NCBI GenBank assembly: GCA_011032825.1
Contig: JAADJZ010000010.1
Span: forward strand, 682,001 to 746,000
Direction of reading: 5' to 3'
Length of the DNA stretch: 64,000 nt
Origin: Massariosphaeria phaeospora
Taxonomy: Eukaryota > Ascomycota > Dothideomycetes > Pleosporales
Of this stretch, positions 11,759 to 21,029 are shown piece after piece. Below the pieces are notes generated by a model that was not told where the DNA came from, made no database searches, and saw only the letters and a list, made by a program, of their open reading frames with translations. The position numbers and the translations under genes were made by a program. Every line of letters begins with the position of its first letter. Position 1 is the stretch's first letter.

Positions 11759-13585
11759 GTAAACTACTAGTAACTTAGCTAAACTAGTAACCTAGCTAAA
11801 AAACGCTAAGACTACGAATACTAACTTGCTTTTACTATGCTTACACTTACGAACGCGCAATTACGTAAATACAAAAGCAAACTTCTCTTTGCTTTTAAAG
11901 CTTTTAGAGCTAGCAAATTCTAAAGCTTTCGCGCAGCTGCATAGTTTTTTACTATTAATTACTGTTAACTTGCTAAACGCGATAAAGAAATACTTTTTAG
12001 CTTAAAAACTACGTTTACTCTCCGTAAGCTTACAAGCACCAAAAAAGAAACAATTGTTTAATACATTCTTAACTTTAACGCGCAAGAATTCGCGCTTTTT
12101 TTATTTAAAGTAGCTAATATAGCTGATAAACTGCTAGGCGAGCGTAGTAGCAAGCTAGTAAGCAAGAACTAGCTTGCGCGCTTCGTAACGCGTTTATCTA
12201 AGCTCAAAATAGCTTTTAATTGAGCTAAAAATAGGCACAGAATACTCTAAGAGAATCTAGAGATAATTAGCGCGTAGTTTAAGCTAGTAAAGAACACTAA
12301 AGCTAAGTACAACGTTTACGACAACGACGTGCACAACTTTAACAAAACTAGCTTTTAAATAAGCGTAATTAGCTCTATAAAAGTTGTTACAGGCTTTTAA
12401 AAACGTACTCAACCTAATTTTATCTAGCTAGGCAATTAAAAGTAGGTAATAGTTATCTAAAGCATTTGCGCCGCAAAGTACGCAATTCTGCTGTTTATTA
12501 TTTACAAAAAGCGCGTTTATATTTTAGCATAGTACAAAGAGAATTTTATACTTAGCAATTAAAAGCTTTTAGTTTTTAAAAACGGCTGAACAAACAACGC
12601 TTTTAGTTTTAAGTAGTTAAAGCACTTTAACGCGCATACAAAAGCGCGTTAGGTAGAGAAGTATTAGCTGCTTATTTTAAACAGCTATAAGAGCTATTAA
12701 TCTTAAGATTTTAAAAACTATTGTTTTAAAAACAAGATTCTTACGCTTTGCATGCTAGCTTATTTATTTTATATTCTTTAGCTGCTAAATGTAGTTTGCT
12801 TTTCGCTGCTAAAGCTAAAGTACTTTTAACGCGTTTGAGACTTAGCGCGCTAGCGCGTTTTTTATATTAACAAAAAAAGCTTTCTGCTAGCCTTTAGAAA
12901 CGCGTTTTTTAAAGTGTTTACAACAAAGAACTGCAAGAAAGCTTTTAAAGTTTTAAAGCTAGTTTCTATTAACGCGTAGGTAGTTTTTAGTCGTTTTAAA
13001 GTACGGCTGCGTACCTCGCTACTACTTCTCGCACTAGAAACGCCGTAGCAGTTAAAAACTCTAAGCAATACACTTAAATTTAAATCGCAATCAAAGCTAG
13101 TACGCGATTTTATTACTAAATTGCTTACTTTAGCGCAGAGTAGCTTCTTTTAGCTTGTAAAAAAAGCTAAATTAATGCTGCATTAGAACGCGCTTAAGAA
13201 CTACCGTATTAAAAAGCTTAAAGATTAATTAGCAGAGATAACTAAGCGAAAATTGCGCAAACGAAAGCGAATTTAGCATAGCAGTACAATAGAGTATAGT
13301 AATAAATTAGCGCAAGTAGCTGCTAAAGCGTTTACAGCGCTTTAGCTATTAAAGAAAGCGCGTAGTAGAAAGAGTTAAAAAAGAGCACAACTAGCTCTAC
13401 GGCGCTGTAGAAACTATAGTAATACAAAACACAATGCTCAAACTTACTAAAAGAATATAGAAAAAGTTTTTAAATCTAAAGCTAGCACGACGTACGCAGG
13501 TTTCTTATTCGATAGCAATTAATTTAATATTCTTTGAGATAAGTTAGTTGTGCTAAGTATTTTTAGCTAGGTTACTAGTAGTTTA
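11759..13585 (+). mobile_element. Fot1/pogo-like DNA transposon (RIP-inactivated)
   Basis: About 1.83 kb, close to the usual Fot1 size. The ends are inverted repeats: 'taaactactagtaac...ctagctaaaaa' on the left, and its complement 'ttttagctaggttactagtagttta' around 13,558-13,585 on the right. A partial duplicate of the terminal motif follows at 11,785-11,805. The exact outermost base and the TA duplication are uncertain by a few bases. It carries one transposase relic on +. Confidence 0.75.
11830..13420 (+). pseudogene. Fot1/pogo-type DDE_1 transposase relic
   Basis: Translation through stops gives the family layout: an N-terminal helix-turn-helix and CENP-B-like DNA-binding segment, then the DDE core. 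The core begins near 12,310 with 'YDNDVHNFNKTSF' where NVYNFDETGF-like sequence is usual, so an acidic catalytic residue is changed. It continues through 'NNAFSFKQLKHFNAHTKAR' near 12,600 and 'KNKILTLCMLAY' to 'LLNVVCF' (usual LLQPLDVG-F). The C-terminal 'FSRFKVRLRT' segment near 12,980-13,010 matches the end region of such transposases. Stops are TAA/TAG at Gln/Trp positions. Non-functional. Confidence 0.82.
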
Positions 13586-13878
13586 CGTTATATAGCATAG
13601 TTACTAGTTACGCTGCCTATTACAAACTATACTATCGAAACTTATTAAATTAAGCGTTAAGATTAACTTGTAGGACATATACAACAAACGCTACTAGCTA
13701 ACTCTCGCCTAGCTTAATAAAAAGTCTAAAATAAAAGCTTTTATTAATTTGCTCGTAGCTAAAGATTCTGCGAAAAGCAGGTACTACGCAAAGCACTTAT
13801 ACGACGAGAAAAACTACTTAAAGTTCGTGTTTTTTGCTTACCTACTTTTACGCAAACTTTTAAAAAAGAACTCTAACG
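13586..13878. other. AT-rich spacer, no gene seen
   Basis: About 290 bp between the Fot1-like element and MITE copy E. One short open frame overlaps the MITE start but shows no family features. Confidence 0.4.
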
Positions 13879-14271
13879 TACGCTGGCGAATGGGTAGAGA
13901 GTACCCATCGATGGGTATAGGTTGGGTTATGGGTCGCACAGACCTTGGGTTAAGGTTGAGTTAGAGTTAACCTAGCGTAGGTAGGGGTTGGGTTAGGGTG
14001 GTCAAAGCTCTGGGTTGGAAGTTAGGTTAGGGTTACCTAAATAGTTAAGAAACTGTGATAAGTAAATGTGATAAATATACATAGAAAACTTAATATTAAT
14101 ATAGGTTGTAAATATTATGTAAGACCCAACTACAACCCTAAGCTTTGACTACTCTAACTCAACCTCTACCCAAGCTGCTTAGTAACTAGCGCGGGTTAAG
14201 GCTAGAGTTGGGTTGAGGTCTGACGTAAGCTAACCCAACTCTAACCCAACCTCTACCTATTTACTAGCCTA
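13879..14271 (-). mobile_element. hAT-like MITE, copy E (longest, least mutated)
   Basis: A 393-bp element flanked by perfect 8-bp duplications CTCTAACG (13,871-13,878 and 14,272-14,279). Its ends form an imperfect ~21-bp inverted repeat (TACGCTGGCGAATGGGTAGAG against TAGGCTAGTAAATAGGTAGAG). It keeps many G-rich words on one side (gggttggg, gggttaggg) and their complements on the other, where the other copies show 'gttaag' versions. It is therefore probably closer to the unmutated ancestor, though its centre differs from copies A-D. No coding capacity. Confidence 0.85.
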
Positions 14272-14387
14272 CTCTAACGTACTATTGCTTAACGCTACGT
14301 ACAAAACAAACTAGTTTAATATGCCGCTACTTAAGCTTAAAGTTTCTTCGAAAAATCTCGCAAGATTGCTCGCGCGTAGCGCGGGCC

Positions 14388-14715
14388 TAGAGTAGTAAAT
14401 AAGTATAAGTTAAGTTAAAGTTAAGTTAGCTTACGTAAAACCCTAGTGCTAACTCAACTTATACCTACGCTAAAACGTTTTAGCGTAGGTATAAGTTGAG
14501 TTAGCATAGGCTTCTACAATTCTATATTTTAATATATATTTTTTTTTATAATTATAACAGCTAGTTATAATAGGTTTATTAACTTAAAAGTAGTACCTAT
14601 AACCTAACTTTAACCTACGCTTTAATTACTCTAACTTAACTTTAACTTTAGGTTTATGCAACTCTAACTTAACTTATACCTAACGATAGGTACTTTCTAC
14701 CTATTCGCTAGCGTA
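14388..14715 (+). mobile_element. hAT-like MITE, copy B
   Basis: A 328-bp element starting TAGAGTAGTAAATA and ending CGCTAGCGTA. The flanking 8-mers are CGCGGGCC (14,380-14,387) and CGCAAGCC (14,716-14,723), equal except for two G-to-A changes, which are what RIP would do to a target duplication. It contains the perfect palindrome annotated separately. Confidence 0.87.
14448..14505. repeat. 58-bp perfect palindrome inside MITE copy B
   Basis: The 58 bases read the same on both strands, centred on AAAACGTTTT (starts GCTAACTC, ends GAGTTAGC). The other copies have the same core with a few mismatches in the arms. Such a sequence could form a cruciform in DNA or a hairpin if transcribed. Confidence 0.95.
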
Positions 14716-14725
14716 CGCAAGCCTA

Positions 14726-17220
14726 GGTATTCTCTTAATGCAATTCAAAAACTATAGTTTTAATTTATTAGCGAAATACGCTTTCTTGTAACACAATTAA
14801 GCTAGTATAATTAATATATACATTTTATTAAAGGCCTTAGTTAGTTTGCAGGTTATCTAGTTAAGTGTTGCTAGCGTAGCTACTTTCGTCGTCGCTGTAG
14901 TTTCTATTTGCAATTTTATCTGCTATAGCTGTAGGCTGCGTTTGCAACTTAATTTTAACGCTTATAAAATTAAGTTGCAAAGAAAGTAGTAAAGCGCTTT
15001 TTTTAGCTATTATATTGTTGTCTAGTGTTGTAAGCTGTAGAAATTTTGAGAGAATAAACTTAGTGTACAAATTAACTAGACAGCGCGCCTAGCTAGCTAC
15101 TTTACAAGCAAGCGTCAAATCTGTTGTTGTACTATTCTTGCGATACTTAAAGCTGCTTAGGCGCAGTATATACTCTAGTTTGCTTGTAGCTTTAGTGTTG
15201 TAGCTGTAGTCGTTGTGCGCGTGTACTTATTGCGTTACGCTGCGCTAAGCGAGTACGTTAGTCGCTGCGCGCTTGTAGTACTTGCTACTATAGTTTCTAA
15301 TTATAAGCAGTAATTGCTTGTATTTGTTAGCAATTTTAGTAACTTTGCAAAGTTGTTTAGCAGCAAGTTTACTCTTAAAGCGAGCGAGGTTGTTAACTTG
15401 CCGCTGTTGTACTATCTTGCGAGCGTTTTAAGAGTATATTAGTTTGCTTTTAACGTTAAGCGCTTGCTGTTTGCAACGACAGCGCTTATTTTTAGCAGTA
15501 ACTACTGCTTTTATACGTTAAAGCTTTTGCTTTAAACTTTTAGCTGTACAAGCAAGCGCAAAGACGCTTCGCTAGTATTTAATAACGCTAGTTGCAACCT
15601 TGCGTAGAAAATGCTTACGCAGCACTACCTAGACAAAGAGCTTTTGCGCCTAAAGTTAACGTACTGTTTTTAGCGTGTGCTAGGCAGCGTTGCTAGGTGC
15701 TAAGTTCTTTAGCTTTAGAGTTACGTCTAATAGTTGCGCGCAGCGCACAAGCTGCGCTTGCTAAAGATTAATTTTAACGCAGTTGTAGCGTTAGACGAGC
15801 GCTTAAAATAGCAATAAAGCAAGCTGTAAAAGCGAGAATACTACGATTAAAGTTGTAGAGCGTATGTCTAGTGCTAGAGAAAGTGTAAGCAATTGCTCGT
15901 TGTTGCTAAAGTTGCAATTCTTTTGCTACTTAAGCTAGGCAAGTACAACGTCTAGATTAAGCAGTGCAAAACTTGTACGTTTCTAGCTACTAAAGATTGT
16001 ACTACGAGTAAACGTAAAACGCCAAATCTCTACTAGAGTTGCTATGAAGTTAGCTTTGCTTATGTCTTTTAACCTAGTACGCGCAGCCTAGTCTAAACAG
16101 CAATCGTAATACTACTTAAGTAGCTAGAAATAGCTAACGTTAAGTAGCTGTAGCAAGTAAGTTGTATAAAGCAGCAGCGCAAACAACTATATAAAGTGCT
16201 TTTTTGCGTACTAAGCAAACTTCTTCGTTTTATAAAAGCTATAGCTGTTAACGAGAAGTAATTGCTAAACGCTTTGCTGCCGCTTTGCTGTTATTCTATT
16301 AAAATGCTTTAGCTAGTTAAGCGTTACTTTGTCGTTGCTGTACTCGCTGTTGCTAGTGTAGATAAAGTAATCGTTAGGTATATTAGTTACCTAGTGCTCT
16401 ATAATCGTTGCTGCCTTGACAATAACTATAGAAAAAATAGCTACGCCGTTTGCGCTTATACACTCTACGAAAGTAACAAGCTCGCAATTGTTAGCGTTAG
16501 AAATAAAAATTTGGCGCTTATTTCTGCTGTAAACGTACTAGCTGCTTGCGACTTCAATCTAGCAGCTAGTTTCGTTTATATTGTACGTATCCGCTAGCAA
16601 TATACTTAATTGCTAAATAAAGCTTTTTAGCTTTGTAAACTACCTGCGCAGCGCTTTAGGCTCTTGTGCGAGCTTTTACTGCACTTTTAATAGCTTTGCC
16701 TTAACGCGTTTGTACTTTAAATGCTTTTGCAGCTAGCAACGCTTCTAGCACTTGCCTAGCAGCGCAGGCGCTTTATCTACTCTTAAGTAAAACTTCTTTA
16801 AAAGTGCGTACGCTTGTTGTTTAACTATCTTTCTATGTACTTTATAGCTAATCGCGTTAATCGCGTCAAGATAGCGTACAAGCGCAAGGTCTTGCTTTTT
16901 TAACAATCGCTAATTTTCTTGCGTACAACGATTAAATTGCGTTAAGAAGTTTAAGTAGGCGCAGCAAAAGCGATAATACAATAAGTTGTGCGCTGTAGCG
17001 TAGGATTTGATGTTTAGCTTAGTGTACTTGCGAAAGCGCAACGCGTAGCTTCTAAGCGCAACAACCTTAGCAGCGTATTTTTTAGCTTGCGATAAATTGC
17101 GAGGCATGGTTAAAACAATTTTACTAATTCAAAATTTAGTAGTATAGCGTTGTAGCGGGGATTAATTTATGTAGTAGTTTTTGAATTGCATTAGAGAAAT
17201 TATTTGCATTAAGGAGATAC
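14726..17220 (-). mobile_element. Second Fot1/pogo-like transposon (RIP-inactivated)
   Basis: About 2.5 kb with matching ends. The left end reads 'ggtattctcttaatgcaatt', and the right end reads in complement 'gtatctccttaatgcaa' followed by 'aatgcaattcaaaaacta'. TA flanks both ends (14,724-14,725 and 17,221-17,222). On the minus strand from 17,107 a transposase N-terminus is readable: 'MPRNLSQAKKYAAKV', then after a stop 'LVRYLDAINAI' and 'RKLAQEPKALRR', which is the psq/CENP-B-type helix-turn-helix arrangement of DDE_1 transposases. Further left the frame shifts and stops, and the DDE core is only faintly visible (near 16,600, 'YNINETS'). Inactive. Confidence 0.72.
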
Positions 17221-17222
17221 TA

Positions 17223-17761
17223 TGCCTGTGCGCGCAGTGCGCTAGGTTGCGTAACGCGCTACTTTAATATAATTACACGTAACTGCAACGCTTTATAACT
17301 CTACTAATATAGATTCAATTTAGAAAGCAATTAAAAAAATAGAATTGCGTAAAGCTAGAGATAATTTCAGCTACTGCTAAATTGCAAAAAAGTATAGTGT
17401 TGTACGATCTACACTGCAACGCTGCTACTAAAATCAAATGCGCACTCGCACTAATTCCTACTTTCTTTTTAACTTACAACGCGAAACTAAGCTCGTATAG
17501 TATATTAAAACTTTAACTAAAAAGCGTACACTCTCTACAAAAGAGATAATACGCAGCTTTGCGTTTACTTTAGCTAGTAGAAAGGTTTTAGAAAGCTAGG
17601 TTACTTGCTTTCTTCGCAGAAACTCAAGCTATCTTATTTCACGCTAGCAAAAAGAAATAGACTAGAATTGCTACAAAGCTAATTCTAAAGCTAAGTACAG
17701 CTTGTACTTTAATTTTCTGCATAATAAAATAAAGAAGTATAAAGTAAAAGCTTAGCAAATA
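17223..17761 (+). pseudogene. 5' half of a CCGTG-family pogo transposon
   Basis: Begins with a damaged version (tgcctgtgcgcgcag..) of the inverted repeat CCGTGTCCGTGCGCGCA that bounds the element at 18,557. It continues into the transposase DNA-binding region: 'DNFSYC*IAKKYSVVRSTLQR', then 'KTLTKKRTLSTKEIIRSFAF' and 'KYSLYFNFLHNKIKKYKVKA'. These are the helix-turn-helix and CENP-B-like domains just upstream of the DDE core. It is cut by MITE copy C at 17,762. The next part of the gene is found, inverted, between copies C and D. Confidence 0.8.
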
Positions 17762-18088
17762 TAAAGTAGTAAATAGGTATAGGTTGAGTTAAAGTTGAGT
17801 TAGCTTACGTAAAACTCTAGTGCTAACTCAACTTATACCTACGCTAAAACGTTTTAGCGTAGGTATAGGTTAAGTTAGCATAGACCTCTATAATTCTATA
17901 TTTTAATATATTTTTTCTTTATAATTATAACAGCTAGTTATAACAAGTTTATTAACCTAAAAGTAGTACCTATAACCTAACTTTAACCTACGCTTTAATT
18001 ACTCTAACCTAATTTTAACTTTAGGTTTATGCGATTCTAACTTAACTTATACTCAACGATAGGTACTTTCTACCTATTTGCTAGCGTA
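17762..18088 (+). mobile_element. hAT-like MITE, copy C
   Basis: Starts TAAAGTAGTAAATAGG and ends TTTGCTAGCGTA. The 8 bases on its left are AGCAAATA (17,754-17,761). The matching duplicate is not on its right side but, in reverse complement and with one G/A change (GGCAAATA), at 18,197-18,204 beside copy D. It interrupts a pogo transposase gene. Confidence 0.85.
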
Positions 18089-18204
18089 ATTTTAAATCGC
18101 TGCTTTTACTACTTTTTGCTCGTATAGTTTCTTATCGAACACTTTTTTTAAGCGTTCTGTTACTTCAATTATAAAGCTTTTTTTATCTATATTGTATATT
18201 TGCC
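18089..18204 (-). pseudogene. Inverted 116-bp piece of the interrupted pogo transposase
   Basis: On the minus strand this reads 'YNIDKKSFIIEVTERLKKVF', the first catalytic block of the DDE core (the usual form is YNIDEKGF). It directly continues the protein that stops at 17,761 on the plus strand, but it lies in the opposite orientation between the two inverted MITEs. Confidence 0.82.
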
Positions 18205-18531
18205 TACGCTAGCGAATAGGTAGAAAGTACCTATCGTTGAGTATAGATTAAGTTAGAATCGCACAAACCTAAAGTTAAAGTTAAGTTAAAGTAATTAAAG
18301 CGTAGGTTAAGGTTAGGTTATAGGTACTACCTTTAGGTTAATAAACCTATTATAACTAGCTGTTATAATTATAAAAAAAAAATATATTAAAATATAGAAT
18401 TGTAGAAGTTTGTGCTAACCTAGCCTATACCTACGCTAAAACGTTTTAGCGTAGGTATAAGTTGAGTTAGCACTAGAGTCTTACGTAAGCTAACTCAACT
18501 TTAACTTAACCTATACCCATTTACTACTCTA
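18205..18531 (-). mobile_element. hAT-like MITE, copy D
   Basis: A 327-bp element in inverse orientation to copy C, 116 bp away. Its left flank carries the displaced target duplicate of copy C (see there). Its right flank is GTGCCAAG, which has no partner at the other candidate position (18,089-18,096, ATTTTAAA), so one flank of the original copy D insertion is missing. Confidence 0.83.
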
Positions 18532-18556
18532 GTGCCAAGATTTTTTGGCTAGGTTA
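18532..18556. repeat. Left piece of a Fot1-like terminal repeat
   Basis: 'ttttttggctaggtta' continues, across the transposon at 18,557-20,689, into 'ctagtttggccgggttactagtagtttacg' at 20,692. The joined sequence matches the complement of 11,757-11,806, so the next element inserted into a Fot1-like terminus. Confidence 0.65.
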
Positions 18557-20689
18557 CCGTGTCCGTGCGCGCAACGCCTAGAGTTGCGCAACGCTTAATT
18601 ACTAAAACAGCACCTATACTTTAACGCGTAACAACTCAACAGCTATAGCACCTATTGATAATGCGCTTGCAGCAATTAAAGCGCTAGACTTAGAAAAAAA
18701 ACTTGTGTATTAAAAAATTGCTAATTAATTTAGTGTTAATTGCTTAACTTTGGCGCGGAGACACAAGGCTGTTTAGGCACTTTAAGAAACCAAAGACTCT
18801 AACTAGCAGAAGCTTACTTAACAATAGAAAAAAGAGCTTGTAAAGTATATAAAAGAGCTTACTACTCGTTATATACCTTTTACAAAAGAGATAATTGCTA
18901 ATTTCGCGTTAGCAGTTGCCTAGGAGCTAGTAAGCGAAAGCTAGGTTACTTGCTTTATCAACAAGTACTCTATCTATTTTATTTCTCAATACTTAACAAA
19001 GATAAACGCTAATTGCTACAACGCTAACTTCTACACAAAGTATAAGTTATATTTCAACTTACTACAACGCAAGATTGCTAAGTATAAAGTTAACGCTAAG
19101 CACACGTACAATATAGATAAAAAAAGCTTTATAATAAAAGTTACTTTAAGAACAAAGCATGTGTTTAGCCAACGTATGTAAGAGAAAAAAAAAGTCAAAG
19201 CATTACTCTAAAATAGCAATTGTGCCTAGTTAACGCTTATAGCGTGTGTGTGCAGCAATAAATTAGCTCTACTACTAAGCTTTCTCTACGAGTCCGCTAA
19301 CAACACTATTCAATTAAGCTAGGTAGAAGAAATTAAGCTAGAGATACACTTTGTACTTGTTTTCTTGTTACTTTCAAAGTAAATCAACAATAAGCTAGGC
19401 CTAGCTTAGCTTTAACAAGTGTTTAATTGCTTTACTAAGTAGAAAGCTTAAAGAAAGTACCGCATATTAATTGTTAACGGCTACGGCTCTTATGTAACAA
19501 TAGATTTTATCAACTACTACAATTAAAACAAGATACTTCTAGCTATTTTTTTTCTTTATTCAACCTACACGCTGCAGCTGCTTGATAAAGTAATATTCAA
19601 GCTTTTGTTAACTGCGTACTCAAAAGAGCTTACAACACACTTTTACAACAGCTAGAAGCTGTTAGTAATTAAGAAAAGCAACTTCTTTTACTTTTTCTAA
19701 AAAGCCTAGACAAGCACGTTTACTTAGAAGCTAATACTTAGGTTTTTTGAAGCAACGAGTATATTACCTCTTTAGCTCAACGTTATTTTTTAACGCTTTG
19801 CTAAAGATACTTCTAAAGACTCTAATAGCAGCACAAGCTTTTCTTTAGTTTACTCTAGCAAAGATTAGCTTAAAATAGAAACTCTGTTACGCAAAGTTGC
19901 TAAAGATAAAAGTAGTAAGAAGCTAAAGAAAGTTAGCTGCTCGCTCTACTACATCTCAATTTAAAACTTTTTTCTCTACTACGAGATAGTAGGCCTTAAA
20001 GAGGTTTTTAAAACTTAAAAGAAGCACAAAAAAAAAAGCAAAGCTCTTAAGTTCAAGCCTCGCAAGGAGTATTATAGTAGAGCTAAGTTTTACTCTTCTA
20101 GTAGAGTAGAAAAAGCACGCTCTAATAAGAAAACTAAACAATAAAACTAGAGAGCAAAGGAACTTAGAAAAGCAGAGATGGCGAAGCTTAGACACGCTAA
20201 TAAGCTGTATAATAAGAAAATTGCTTAGGAAAAGCGTAAGCAGCGCGCGAGAGAGAAAGCAAAGCAAAACTAAGTTAAAGCTAAGAAAGCTAAGAAAGCA
20301 GCTAAGCGCAAGGCTCAAAGAGAGCGTAATAAGCAAGCTTTTAACGCTAAAAAAGCTGTACAATTGCCTCAAAGAGGCAAGCGCAAAGCCTTACAGTCTG
20401 CTGCACTAAGAAAAAAGCAAAATCGTAGTGTAGTAGCTGCGCGGCGTGGTGTTGTTGCTGTAGAGCTTTCTGCCGCACCTCGCACCTATACTACTCGCAG
20501 CGGCAGAACAGCAACTCTATATAATTAATTTGTATAAGAGAATATCATCGCATAGGTTTTTAGTGCACTCTACTAAAATATATCGCTATAGTAGCTATTG
20601 TATGTAGCTCTACAGCCTCAATTTTGTATGTTGCTAGAGAGTAATTATTAGGCGTTGCGCGACTTCGGGCGTTGCGCGCACGGACACGG
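18557..20689 (+). mobile_element. CCGTG-family pogo transposon, complete but RIP-mutated
   Basis: 2,133 bp with terminal inverted repeats CCGTGTCCGTGCGCGCAACG... / ...CGTTGCGCGCACGGACACGG, flanked by TA on both sides (18,555-18,556 and 20,690-20,691). It carries one transposase pseudogene that can be followed almost end to end. Its ends are shared with the element at 21,030-23,139 and with partial ends at 17,223 and 20,876, so this is one transposon family with several local copies. Confidence 0.92.
18640..20528 (+). pseudogene. Pogo-type (HTH/CENP-B/DDE_1) transposase, RIP-inactivated
   Basis: One frame can be followed for ~630 codons with scattered TAG/TAA. Order: an N-terminal helix-turn-helix; a CENP-B-like block ('KELTTRYIPFTKEIIANFAL'); DDE core with 'TYNIDKKSF' near 19,110 (usual NIDEKGF), 'RILIVNGYGSYVTIDF' near 19,480 (usual DGHGSH, the catalytic Asp changed to Asn), and 'LQLLDKVIFKLL' near 19,580. 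The Lys/Arg/Ala-rich coiled tail (20,150-20,420) ends '...RSGRTATLYN' at 20,528. The acidic-residue losses and the stops are all transitions, consistent with RIP. Not functional. Confidence 0.88.
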
Positions 20690-20715
20690 TACTAGTTTGG
20701 CCGGGTTACTAGTAG

Positions 20716-20876
20716 TTTACGTTACGCTTTCTTTGCACAATTTGATATTTTTAATTATAGCTTGAATTAGTTCTATATTGATAGAGTTATTACGTGTCGA
20801 AGTATAGTAAAGAATTGTTCTTTTGATGTTAGTAAGGCGTTACGCGAATAGAGGCGCTATGCGCGCCAACACGGTA
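20716..20876 (-). repeat. 5' end fragment of another CCGTG-family transposon
   Basis: In complement the fragment starts 'ccgtgttggcgcgcatagcgcc', a diverged version of the family terminus, next to TA. It continues into the N-terminal coding region ('SINIELIQAIIKNI'). It is cut at about 20,716, where a Fot1-like terminus (taacgtaaactactag in complement) begins at a TA, so a Fot1-like element inserted into it. Confidence 0.65.
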
Positions 20877-21029
20877 GTTTTATTAGTGCTCAAGTTCTCT
20901 AGTCCACGAAAATACTCCTTATACCAAGTTATGTCGAGCTATTTTATATTCAAGATATAATGCGATAGCAGTGGATAGAGAGCGCTTGTACTTCTTGCGC
21001 AGAATTCCTTCTAGCATGCCTCTTCGTTA
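20877..21029 (-). other. Probable displaced 3' end of the DUF3435 gene
   Basis: This 153-bp segment lies beyond the transposon at 21,030-23,139. If that transposon and one TA copy are ignored, the minus-strand frame of the recombinase gene's downstream region passes across the junction as ..CGC GTA ACG AAG.. and stays open for about 26 more codons to a TGA at 20,950-20,952. The segment shows little RIP. It may be original gene sequence or just flanking DNA; the in-frame TGA at 23,236 makes the former uncertain. Confidence 0.45.

Noticed and set aside
19956..20372. 138-codon open frame on -
   Set aside because: It is the complement of the Lys/Arg-rich tail of the pogo transposase; Leu/Phe/Ser-rich membrane-like content is a mirror artefact.
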